NCBI GenBank assembly: GCA_937949945.1
Contig: CALFEQ010000136.1
Span: forward strand, 1 to 64,000
Length of the DNA stretch: 64,000 bases
Direction of reading: 5' to 3'
Source: an uncultured Myxococcales bacterium
GTDB taxonomy: Bacteria > Myxococcota_A > Polyangia > Polyangiales > Polyangiaceae
Below are positions 1 through 6,183 of the stretch, piece by piece (positions within the stretch are counted from its first letter, which is position 1; the number at the start of each line of letters is the position of its first letter). Both the position numbers and the translations under genes were made by a program. The notes under the pieces are model-generated. The model saw nothing but the letters and a program-made list of their open reading frames with translations. It was not told where the DNA came from and made no database searches.

Positions 1-55
1 CTGAGGACTGAGGACCGAGAGCCGCTCTTCTCCTGGAGCCTGGAGCCTGGAGCCT
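1..55. repeat. Heptamer tandem array, both families
   Basis: Two and a fraction copies of the heptamer CTGAGGA (from base 1, probably cut by the window edge) are followed by three exact copies of CCTGGAG (32-52) plus a partial copy. The same two heptamers recur in many intergenic gaps of this window. The array ends six bases before the tRNA-like gene at 61. Function unknown. Confidence 0.85.
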
Positions 56-60
56 CTTAC

Positions 61-144
61 GGAAGTCAAACCACGAGTGGTCGTGGGCCCGGCCGCTACC
101 CGGTGCGTACCGCGAGGTATGGCGTTCGACTCGCCTGACTTCCG
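61..144 (+). tRNA. Class II tRNA-like gene, SelC/allo-tRNA type, apparent anticodon GCT
   Basis: The sequence folds into a complete cloverleaf. The acceptor stem has 8 perfect pairs (61-68 with 136-143). The D stem has 6 perfect pairs (71-76 with 81-86) closed by a 4-base loop. The anticodon arm has 4 pairs (89-92 with 100-103) and the loop CCGCTAC. The variable arm has 5 to 6 pairs (106-111 with 116-121) capped by the tetraloop GCGA. The T arm has 4 pairs and the consensus loop TTCGACT (125-131). The discriminator is G144 and no CCA is encoded. An 8-pair acceptor, 6-pair D stem, long variable arm and G73 are hallmarks of bacterial tRNA-Sec. The 8+4 helix geometry and non-TCA anticodon instead match SerRS-type allo-tRNAs. 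Odd points: position 33 is C rather than U, and the first anticodon-stem pair is C-T. It could be a working serine-accepting tRNA, a decayed selC, or a non-decoding tRNA-like RNA. Confidence 0.5.
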
Positions 145-212
145 CTGCGGACGACTGCGTCGTCGGCTCGTCCGTCCCGGTCGTGGGCCGACCTTGGCGC
201 CGAGTGTTCCCT

Positions 213-301
213 GGATCGGAGGCGGATATCGGCTGGCCGCACCTGTCTGTAAAACAGGTTCTTCGATGACGCTGGGGGTTCGACTCCCTCCCGATCCACC
301 A
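213..301 (+). tRNA. tRNA-Tyr (GTA)
   Basis: Acceptor stem GGATCGG (213-219) pairs with CCGATCC (291-297), followed by discriminator A298 and an encoded CCA (299-301). The anticodon stem CCTGT/ACAGG encloses the loop CTGTAAA, which gives U33 and anticodon GTA (Tyr). The long variable arm (about 262-276) is normal for bacterial tRNA-Tyr, a class II tRNA. The T loop reads TTCGACT. It lies 68 bases after the tRNA-like gene on the same strand, so the two could be co-transcribed. Confidence 0.95.
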
Positions 302-306
302 CGGCA

Positions 307-345
307 GCGCGCTCCGTCGAGCCCGATATGGGCGGACGGACGCGC
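307..345 (+). terminator. Stem-loop after tRNA-Tyr
   Basis: A three-part inverted repeat (GCGCG with CGCGC, TCCGTC with GACGGA, GCCC with GGGC around a GATAT loop) starts five bases after the tRNA-Tyr 3' end. It is followed by an A/T-rich stretch (GAATTTA). This is a plausible terminator or 3' processing hairpin, although there is no clean T run. Confidence 0.55.
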
Positions 346-389
346 GAGAATTTAGGTTCCGAGTGAGCCGGCGGGTTACGCTGGTCGCC

Positions 390-1253
390 ATGAAGAAGGA
401 GGCCCTCCGCGTCTCGACGACGATCCCGGCGGCTCCCACCACGATCTATCTCGCGTGGCTGTCCTCCGAACGGCACAGCGAGATGACCGGCGCCACGGCG
501 AAGATCGATGCGAGCGTCGGCGGAAAGTTCACCGCGTGGAACGGTTACATCACCGGCAAGCTGGTGAACCTCGATCTCGGGCGACGCATCGTGATGAGCT
601 GGCGGACGACGGATTATCCTCGCGAGCTGCCCGACTCACGCGTCGAGGTGCATCTCGAGGCGCTCGGGGGGAGCACGCGCCTGACCGTGCTCCACATGGA
701 CATCCCCGAGGGCCAGGGGGAGCTCTACCGCACGCTGTGGAACGAGAAGTACTTCACACCGATGCGGAACTTCTTCAGCAAGTACCTGCCCGACCCGCGC
801 AAGCCCCCGCCGCCACGCCCGCCGCCTCCGCCGCCGGACGACGAAGAGGAGGAGGAGGAGGAGGAAGAGGCGCCGAAGAAGGGCAAGCTCGTCAAGCCCG
901 CGCCGTCCAGCAGGACCCTTCTGCCTCCGAAGGGCAAGGTTCCGCCCGCAAAGCCGAGCAAGCCGGTCGTCGCGAAGCCGAGCAAGCCGGTCGTCGCGAA
1001 GCCGAGCAAGGCGGCCGTCGCGAAGCCGAGCAAGCCCGCGAAGCCCGCGAAGCCCGCCAAGCCCACGAAGCCCGCCAAGCCCGCGAAGCCCGCCAAGGCT
1101 GCGAAGCCCGCCAAGAAGGCGGCCAAGGCTGCGAAGCCCGCCAAGGCTGCGAAGCCGGCCAAGGCCGCGAAGCCGAAGGCAGCGGCCAAGAAGGCGGCGG
1201 CGAAGCCGAAGAAGGCCGCGGCGAAGAAGCCCGCGCCGAAGAAGAAGCGGTGA
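390..1253 (+). CDS. AHSA1/SRPBCC-domain protein with histone-H1-like Lys/Ala/Pro tail
   Basis: The protein has about 287 residues. Residues 1-130 look like an AHSA1-type SRPBCC (START-like) domain, with the typical opening RVSTTIPAAPTTIYLAWLS, the GGKFTAWNGYI segment and a C-terminal helix ending around FFSKYLPDP. This fold binds hydrophobic ligands or partner proteins. It is followed by a proline run, a run of nine consecutive glutamates after two aspartates, and about 120 residues of KPAK, KPSKPVVA and AAAKKA repeats resembling the tail of histone H1 or bacterial H1-like proteins. The tail suggests nucleic-acid or polyanion binding, which is inference. An in-frame GTG at 363 would add nine residues. 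I prefer ATG 390 because the domain homology starts there; no strong ribosome-binding site is visible for either. Fusion of these two parts is unusual. Confidence 0.8.
   Translation: MKKEALRVSTTIPAAPTTIYLAWLSSERHSEMTGATAKIDASVGGKFTAWNGYITGKLVNLDLGRRIVMSWRTTDYPRELPDSRVEVHLEALGGSTRLTVLHMDIPEGQGELYRTLWNEKYFTPMRNFFSKYLPDPRKPPPPRPPPPPPDDEEEEEEEEEAPKKGKLVKPAPSSRTLLPPKGKVPPAKPSKPVVAKPSKPVVAKPSKAAVAKPSKPAKPAKPAKPTKPAKPAKPAKAAKPAKKAAKAAKPAKAAKPAKAAKPKAAAKKAAAKPKKAAAKKPAPKKKR
951..1022 (+). repeat. 24-base tandem repeat inside the H1-like tail
   Basis: Three in-frame 24-base units (951-974, 975-998, 999-1022) encode KPSKPVVA, KPSKPVVA and KPSKAAVA. They grade into shorter AAGCCCGC-type units that encode KPA and KPAK up to about 1150. 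Such slippage-prone DNA suggests that tail length varies between strains. Confidence 0.85.
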
Positions 1254-1258
1254 CGTCG

Positions 1259-1281
1259 AAGGCGAGGCCTCCCCTCGCCTT
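1259..1281. terminator. Bidirectional terminator-like hairpin
   Basis: A perfect 9-pair stem (AAGGCGAGG, 5-base loop, CCTCGCCTT) lies five bases after the stop of the plus-strand gene ending at 1253 and two bases after the stop of the minus-strand small ORF ending at 1284. It is well placed to end transcription from both sides. There is no long T tract. Confidence 0.5.
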
Positions 1282-1283
1282 CC

Positions 1284-1457
1284 TCACTCGTCCGACGACG
1301 GCACGCGCTCTTCCCACCACAGCACGCTGAGGGCCGCCCCGAGCCTCGGCGTGCTGCGGGGCGTGGCGTCCGGCTCGCTGGCGTCCGTCTGCGATCGAGC
1401 CCGGTCGGCGTGCTCGTCGTCCGTCTTCTCCGGGCTCTCGACCGTTTCGTAACTCAT
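1284..1457 (-). CDS. Possible small acidic protein, 57 aa
   Basis: This minus-strand ORF begins MSYETVESPEKTDDEHADRA and ends VLWWEERVPSSDE. About nine in ten codons end in G or C, like the surrounding real genes. Its stop abuts the hairpin at 1259-1281. Its ATG lies inside the 20-base palindrome at 1449-1468, and there is no ribosome-binding site upstream, so translation would need a leaderless or very short leader mRNA. No family is recognised. The N-terminal two thirds are acidic and probably disordered, with a short hydrophobic segment near the end. The codon bias supports it; length and lack of similarity count against it. Confidence 0.35.
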   Translation of the reverse strand: MSYETVESPEKTDDEHADRARSQTDASEPDATPRSTPRLGAALSVLWWEERVPSSDE

Positions 1458-1468
1458 GGATGAGTTAC
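1449..1468. promoter_or_regulatory. 20-base perfect palindrome, operator-like
   Basis: GTAACTCAT, GG, ATGAGTTAC forms an exact 9-base inverted repeat around a 2-base centre, in a locally A/T-rich patch. It covers the start codon of the minus-strand small ORF and lies 70 bases before the aminopeptidase start at 1539. Size and symmetry fit the operator of a dimeric repressor such as a TetR-family protein. No candidate regulator gene lies beside it. Confidence 0.5.
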
Positions 1469-1538
1469 TAGCGCTGCGGGCGCGCGGACGCAACCGCCGG
1501 GCGCGGCGCGCTGGGATTGCGACTAAGATCGCGCGACC

Positions 1539-2843
1539 GTGACCGATCCCGTCCTCGAAGACCTCCTCGCCTTCCTCGGCGAGTCCCCGACCCCCTTCCA
1601 CTGTGTCGACAGCGCCGTTCGGCGCCTCGCAGCGGCCGGCTTCCAGACGATCGCCGAGACGGACTCCTGGGCCGACCTCGGCCCCGGCCGATACGCGTTC
1701 GTGCACGGAGGCTCGACGCTCTTCGCCTTCGTCGTCCCCGAGGGAAAGCAGATCTCCGGCTTCCGTATCGTCGGGGCGCACACCGACAGCCCGAACCTCA
1801 GGCTGAAGCCGAACGCCGAGTACAAGAAGGAGGGCTACGCGCAGCTCGGGGTAGAGGTCTACGGCGGCGTCCTGCTCAACTCGTGGCTGGACCGCGATCT
1901 CTCGCTCGCCGGGAGGGTCTTCGTCCGCGAGGGCGACCGCGTCTCCGCGCGGCTCGTCCGCTTCACGAGGCCGATGGCGCGTGTCGCGCAGCTCGCCATC
2001 CACCTCGACCGCGACGTGAACGAGGGGCTCAAGCTGAACCGTCAGGAGCACCTCGCTCCCATCTTCGGCCTCGCCTCCGACGGAGCGAAGGGCCTGACCG
2101 AGCTGCTCGCGGAGGAGCTGAAGGTCGAGCGCGACGCGATCGTCGGCAGCGAGCTCATGCTCTACGACGTCGTCCCGCCCACCCTCGGCGGGCGCGACGA
2201 CGAGCTCGTCTTCTCGGGCCGGCTCGACAACCAGGCCATGTGCCACGCGGGCCTGCGCGCGCTCGTCGACGCCGCTCCGCGCGTGTCCTCGGGCGAGGTC
2301 GTCCCCGTCCTCGTCCTCTTCGATCACGAGGAGGTCGGGAGCGAGAGCGCCTACGGCGCGCACTCCGGGTTCTTGCCGCGCGCGCTCGAACGCATCGTGA
2401 TGGGCGCGAAGCGCGGCTCTCGCGAGGACTACCACCGCGCGCTCGCCGGCTCGATCTGCGTGTCGGCCGACATGGCGCACGCGGTCCACCCGAACTACGA
2501 GTCCCGGCACGAGGCACGCCACAAGCCGGTCCTGAACGGCGGACCGGTCATCAAGGTGAACGCGCAGCAGCGCTACGCGACGTCCGCGGCGACGGCCGTC
2601 TTCTTCCGCGACCTCTGCGCGCGCGCCGAGGTCCCCGTCCAGCACTACGCGCACCGGACGGATCTGCCTTGCGGCAGCACGATCGGGCCCATCGCCTCGA
2701 CGCTGCTCGGCATCCGCACCGTCGACGTCGGCAACCCGATGCTGAGCATGCACTCCATCCGCGAGCTCGGAGGCGCGAAGGACCCGGCGATGATGACGAA
2801 GGTGCTCGCGGCGTTCTACGCTAGCCAGGATCCCGGCGTGTGA
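1539..2843 (+). CDS. apeB: M18-family aspartyl aminopeptidase
   Basis: A dinuclear-zinc aminopeptidase that removes acidic N-terminal residues from peptides in the cytoplasm. The 434-residue length is normal for the family. Diagnostic segments are GAHTDSP (metal ligand His near 81), DNQAMCHAGL, FDHEEVGSES (catalytic and metal acids near 261-264), SADMAHAVHPNYE and the C-terminal CGSTIGP...VGNPMLSMHS. The start is GTG 1539, which gives the canonical N-terminus VLEDLLAFLGESPTPFHCV. There is no clear ribosome-binding site. It is a stand-alone gene, with the next gene 35 bases downstream. A 20-base palindrome lies upstream and could regulate it. Confidence 0.93.
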   Translation: MTDPVLEDLLAFLGESPTPFHCVDSAVRRLAAAGFQTIAETDSWADLGPGRYAFVHGGSTLFAFVVPEGKQISGFRIVGAHTDSPNLRLKPNAEYKKEGYAQLGVEVYGGVLLNSWLDRDLSLAGRVFVREGDRVSARLVRFTRPMARVAQLAIHLDRDVNEGLKLNRQEHLAPIFGLASDGAKGLTELLAEELKVERDAIVGSELMLYDVVPPTLGGRDDELVFSGRLDNQAMCHAGLRALVDAAPRVSSGEVVPVLVLFDHEEVGSESAYGAHSGFLPRALERIVMGAKRGSREDYHRALAGSICVSADMAHAVHPNYESRHEARHKPVLNGGPVIKVNAQQRYATSAATAVFFRDLCARAEVPVQHYAHRTDLPCGSTIGPIASTLLGIRTVDVGNPMLSMHSIRELGGAKDPAMMTKVLAAFYASQDPGV

Positions 2844-2878
2844 GCCGGGCCAGCTTCCCATCTCGAAGACGCATCGAA

Positions 2879-3598
2879 ATGACGAAGGGACGCATCGTCG
2901 TCGCCTCTATGGTGCTCGCCACCCTCGCGCTCGCGGCGGGCTGCCGGAAGCGGGCCGGCGGAAGCTGCACGGGTACGGAGGGGATCTGCCTCGACAAGAC
3001 GACCGCGCTCACGTGCATCGACGGGAAGTTCGCGGAGGTGCCGTGCCGTGGTCCCATGGGCTGCGCGAAGTACCGGGATCAAGCGGCCTGCGACACCTCG
3101 GTGGCCTCGCTCGGCGACCCGTGCACGAACCGGGACGACGAGTACGCGTGCTCGCCCGACAAGAAGCGCGCCTTCGTCTGCAAGAACGGAAAGTTCGCCC
3201 TCCACCTCGAGTGCCGCGGAGCCGGAGGCTGCTCGGTGGCGGGCCCCGCCCTCTCGTGCGACCAGACCGTCGCGGCCCGGGGCGATCCGTGCAAGGTGCA
3301 GGATGCCGTCGCGTGCGGAGAGGACGGGAAGCACATGCTCGTGTGCCGAAACGGCACGTTCGAGCTGCACCGCTACTGCCGCGGCGAACGCGGATGCTTC
3401 ATGAACGGCGCGACGCCGACGTGCGACTCGACCCTCTCGCTCCCCGGCGATCCCTGCGGGATCCCCGGCCAGGTCGTCTGCGCCGTCGACGGCAGGAGCG
3501 AGCTCGTCTGCCAGGGCGGCGTCTTCACGAAGTCGCTCAGCTGCAAGAACGGCTGCGTGGTGACGAACCGTCCGGGACGCCCGATCGAGTGCAACTGA
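2879..3598 (+). CDS. Cys-repeat lipoprotein
   Basis: This 239-residue lipoprotein has a clear signal peptide and lipobox LALAAGC (Cys near 21), which fixes the start at ATG 2879 rather than the upstream GTG at 2840. The mature part is about four copies of a 45-residue Cys-rich module. A typical copy reads GDPC, then C near +10, then VCKNGKF or its variant, then a C followed by GGC or RGC, then a closing C. Each module ends with a stretch such as SCDQTVAARGDPC that begins the next copy. The even number of cysteines per copy suggests internal disulfides on the cell surface. Similar modules are common in myxobacterial lipoproteins, where the function is unknown. It may share a transcript with the aminopeptidase. 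Confidence 0.8.
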   Translation: MTKGRIVVASMVLATLALAAGCRKRAGGSCTGTEGICLDKTTALTCIDGKFAEVPCRGPMGCAKYRDQAACDTSVASLGDPCTNRDDEYACSPDKKRAFVCKNGKFALHLECRGAGGCSVAGPALSCDQTVAARGDPCKVQDAVACGEDGKHMLVCRNGTFELHRYCRGERGCFMNGATPTCDSTLSLPGDPCGIPGQVVCAVDGRSELVCQGGVFTKSLSCKNGCVVTNRPGRPIECN

Positions 3599-3611
3599 AG
3601 CCGGGCGGGGC

Positions 3612-4382
3612 TCAGCGCGGGTCGGCGCAGCAACGGAAGCCCGTCGAGTAGTCGTGGTAGTCCACGCCGTGCACGACGGTCTTGTAGGTGCACCCGTCGC
3701 CGTTGCGGTGCGTGTCCTGGTAGTAGCCGCCGCGGAAGACGCCGCGAGAGCCGTTCACCTCCGCCGTCCACTCGTGCAGGTTGCCGACCATGTCGTAGAC
3801 GCCGAACTCGTTCCTGCACCTCGAGAACGCGCCGGTCTTCGCGACCGTGTTCGGCGCCTGGTTGATGCGAGGATCGTTCATCGCCTTCGCCGACGCGAAG
3901 ACGCCGTCGCCGAGCTGCGGATAGAGGGAAAGGAGCGGCGCGCGTCCCGAGTCGTTGCAGTACCCCTTCTTCCGCTCGTCCCCGTACGGGAACTTCGACG
4001 ACTTCTTCCCGCGACAGGCGAGCTGCCACTCCTCTCCCGTGCAGAGGCGCTTGTGCGCGGCCTTGCACGCGGCCTCGGCCTCGTTCTTCGAGATGTAGCC
4101 CTGCGGGACGACGCCGGGCTTCGTCACGGCCTTCACCCTGAGCTTCTTCACGGGCTCGTACGGCGGGTGCGGGACCTCGCGGCCGTCCTCGCGGAGCTCG
4201 ACGATCGAGGCTTCCCACTTGTCGATGCAGTACGAGCGAGCAGGCACGGAGTCGGTCGTGATGTGCGCCATCCCCGGCGGACAAGGGCCGCTGCGGCTCT
4301 CCGTCTCCGACGTGAAGAACGCACACGACGCCGTCGACGCGGCGATCATCCCGATGGCGATCCGGCGAAAGAGAGACACCAC
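3612..4382 (-). CDS. SUMF1/FGE-fold lipoprotein
   Basis: This 256-residue protein has the formylglycine-generating-enzyme (SUMF1) fold: CPPGMAHI, then CIDKWEASI, EAEAACKAAHKRLCTGEEW, GNLHEWT, RGGYYQDT and a final STGFRCC. The N-terminus has a hydrophobic segment ending STASC, a possible lipobox, so it is probably an envelope lipoprotein. Most exported family members in myxobacteria are not sulfatase activators and act as binding or structural domains. Cys-rich stretches besides the GFRC motif are present, but I cannot say that it is catalytic. It lies downstream of, and on the same strand as, the Ser/Thr kinase at 4475, separated by 92 bases that hold a heptamer array. The two may form one transcription unit. 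Confidence 0.82.
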   Translation of the reverse strand: MVSLFRRIAIGMIAASTASCAFFTSETESRSGPCPPGMAHITTDSVPARSYCIDKWEASIVELREDGREVPHPPYEPVKKLRVKAVTKPGVVPQGYISKNEAEAACKAAHKRLCTGEEWQLACRGKKSSKFPYGDERKKGYCNDSGRAPLLSLYPQLGDGVFASAKAMNDPRINQAPNTVAKTGAFSRCRNEFGVYDMVGNLHEWTAEVNGSRGVFRGGYYQDTHRNGDGCTYKTVVHGVDYHDYSTGFRCCADPR

Positions 4383-4438
4383 GACGCCCTCGCTACGAAA
4401 GTCGCCCGTGCAATTTCTTCACCGCCTCGGCACCGTAA

Positions 4439-4472
4439 CCTGGAGCCCGGAGCCTCGAGCCTCGAGCCTCGA
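4439..4472. repeat. CCTGGAG-family heptamer array
   Basis: Five consecutive heptamers, one exact and the rest with one or two changes: CCTGGAG, CCCGGAG, CCTCGAG, CCTCGAG and CCTCGAC. The array ends two bases from the stop codon of the minus-strand kinase gene (stop at 4475). Confidence 0.8.
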
Positions 4473-4474
4473 CG

Positions 4475-5866
4475 TCACTGATGCGGAATGAGCCCGGAGA
4501 GCCACGCGGCGCCGGCGGCCGCGGCGACGACGAGGAACAGCACCACGCCAATCGCCGTGTTGCTGCTCCCGCCGCTCTTCGACTGCGCGTGCGGCCCCGA
4601 CCGATGCGCGCTCGGGAGCTGCGCAGGCGCGCGCCCCGCATCGCGCGGCGGCGGGGGCGGCGGCACGGGCGGGGCCACCTCCTCGAGCGCGGACAGGTTC
4701 CCCTGCTCGAAGACCTCGCCCGGGAGCGAGTGCCGGATCTGCTCGAACGTCGGGCGCTTGTCCTGGATCTGGATCTCCTTGGCCCAGTTCGTCGGGTCGA
4801 CGAACTGATCGGGGTTGAGCGGCGTCGACGCCCCGATCTTGAGCCCTTGACCCGCCTGCGTGCCCTCCTCCTTGAGGGACGTGAACTCGAAGAGCGCCTC
4901 TTCGATCAGCTTGTCGATGATCGAGCCTTGCGGCGGCCGGACGCGCTGCTTCTCGCGCATCGCGCTCTGCACGAGGTTCGCGACATCGAACGTGCCGATC
5001 GGCTGCCCGTACTGGAAGAGGAAGCGGATGATGTCCTGACCGAGCTCGCGCGCCGTGGAGTAGCGGTGCACGAGGTCCTTCGCGAGCGCCTTGTTGACGA
5101 TGCGCTCGAGCTCCGGCGGGACCTTCTTGTTGATCTGCGAGATCGGCGGGACGATCGCCTGCTGGACCTTCTTCACCGTCTGGAAGTCGGTCTCGCCGAG
5201 GAACAGCCTCTGCCCCGCGAGCAGCTCCCAGAGGATGATGCCGACCGCGAAGATGTCGGTCCGGCTGTCGACCTCCATGCCCATCGCCGCTTCGGGCGAC
5301 AGATAGGAGAACTTGCCCTTGATGATGCCGGGCTCGCTCTTCTCGAGCTGCGAGCTCGCCTTCGCGAGCCCGAAGTCCACGATCTTCACCTCGCCGTACT
5401 TCGTCACGAGGACGTTCGGCGGGGACACGTCGCGGTGGACGATGTTGAGCGGGATCCCGTTCGCGTCCGTCAGCTCGTGGGCGTACGCGAGGCCCTTGCA
5501 GATCTCCTGGGCGATGAAGGCCGCCGCGGCGACGGGGAAGTCCTTCCCCTGCTTCTTCAGCGACTCGGCGATCGTCTTCAGGTTCGCGCCGTCGACGTAC
5601 TCCATCACGATGAAGTACGCGTTGTCGCCGACGCCGATGTCGAAGACCTGGACGCAGTTCGAGTGCGAGAGCTGCGCGGTGACGCGCGCCTCGTCCAGGA
5701 ACATCGCGATGAAGCGCTTCTTCTGGCTGAGGTGAGGTAGGACGCGCTTGATTGCGACCTGCTTGCGGAAGCCCTGCAGGCCTTCGCTCTCGGCCCGGAA
5801 GACTTCCGCCATGCCGCCGGATTCGAGCTTCTCGACGACACGATATCTCTGCGCGCTCTCCGTCAT
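4475..5866 (-). CDS. Membrane-anchored Ser/Thr protein kinase
   Basis: A Hanks-type kinase of 463 residues. The glycine loop is degenerate (LESGGMAEVF, 14-23). The ATP-binding Lys is K40 in VAIKRV. The catalytic loop reads HRDVSPPNVLV (near 143) and the metal-binding DFG lies near 164, so it should be active. The HRDVSPPN form of the loop is common in myxobacterial kinases. After the catalytic domain (to about 290) comes an uncharacterised 100-residue helical region, a Pro-rich linker, and a single membrane span close to the C-terminus (TAIGVVLFLVVAAAAGAAW). This leaves the kinase domain in the cytoplasm. The ATG at 5866 matches the domain start. The partner protein is unknown; the downstream SUMF1-like lipoprotein is on the same strand. 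Confidence 0.93.
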   Translation of the reverse strand: MTESAQRYRVVEKLESGGMAEVFRAESEGLQGFRKQVAIKRVLPHLSQKKRFIAMFLDEARVTAQLSHSNCVQVFDIGVGDNAYFIVMEYVDGANLKTIAESLKKQGKDFPVAAAAFIAQEICKGLAYAHELTDANGIPLNIVHRDVSPPNVLVTKYGEVKIVDFGLAKASSQLEKSEPGIIKGKFSYLSPEAAMGMEVDSRTDIFAVGIILWELLAGQRLFLGETDFQTVKKVQQAIVPPISQINKKVPPELERIVNKALAKDLVHRYSTARELGQDIIRFLFQYGQPIGTFDVANLVQSAMREKQRVRPPQGSIIDKLIEEALFEFTSLKEEGTQAGQGLKIGASTPLNPDQFVDPTNWAKEIQIQDKRPTFEQIRHSLPGEVFEQGNLSALEEVAPPVPPPPPPRDAGRAPAQLPSAHRSGPHAQSKSGGSSNTAIGVVLFLVVAAAAGAAWLSGLIPHQ

Positions 5867-6109
5867 ATTGGGGACACCCCAACTACCCCGATCGCATCGA
5901 CCGCCCTGATCGTGCCCAGATCGAACCTACCACCCGGCTCAGTGGAGCGTGCCACCCACAAGCGTAATGCGTCAACAAGTCTAGGGTACGACGCCAGCGC
6001 CTGACCAGCCGGGTTCGAGAACGCCTCGACGAGGCGCCGTCCCGCGGGCTTACGCACCTTGACGCACCCTCCCCGGCCACCAGGTGGGGGGACCGGGTCC
6101 TCCTCGTCG
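5867..6109. other. Intergenic region between divergent genes
   Basis: These bases separate the minus-strand kinase (start 5866) from the plus-strand barrel gene (start 6184). They must hold the kinase promoter. I see no RNA gene, repeat array or convincing ORF. Confidence 0.6.
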
Positions 6110-6136
6110 TTGACACGACCGTCAGCATTTTACGAT
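6110..6136 (+). promoter_or_regulatory. Candidate sigma-70 promoter for the barrel-cytochrome operon
   Basis: TTGACA (6110-6115) is a perfect -35 match. TACGAT (6131-6136), after a short 15-base spacer, is a reasonable -10. It lies about 45 bases before the ATG at 6184. The spacer is shorter than the usual 17, so this is tentative. Confidence 0.4.
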
Positions 6137-6183
6137 TCTGCCGGGGCGCTGCTTGACGTGCGGGGCGGCGCGTGTGCTCCGCG

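Noticed and set aside
235..275. Anticodon TGT (Thr) for the tRNA at 213
   Set aside because: The 7-base loop is CTGTAAA, so positions 34-36 are GTA (Tyr); TGT would place U33 wrongly. The long variable arm also fits Tyr.
1284..2861. Long minus-strand ORF opposite the M18 aminopeptidase
   Set aside because: It is an artefact of high GC content opposite a clear enzyme; only the 57-codon tail at 1284-1457 is kept as a possible gene.
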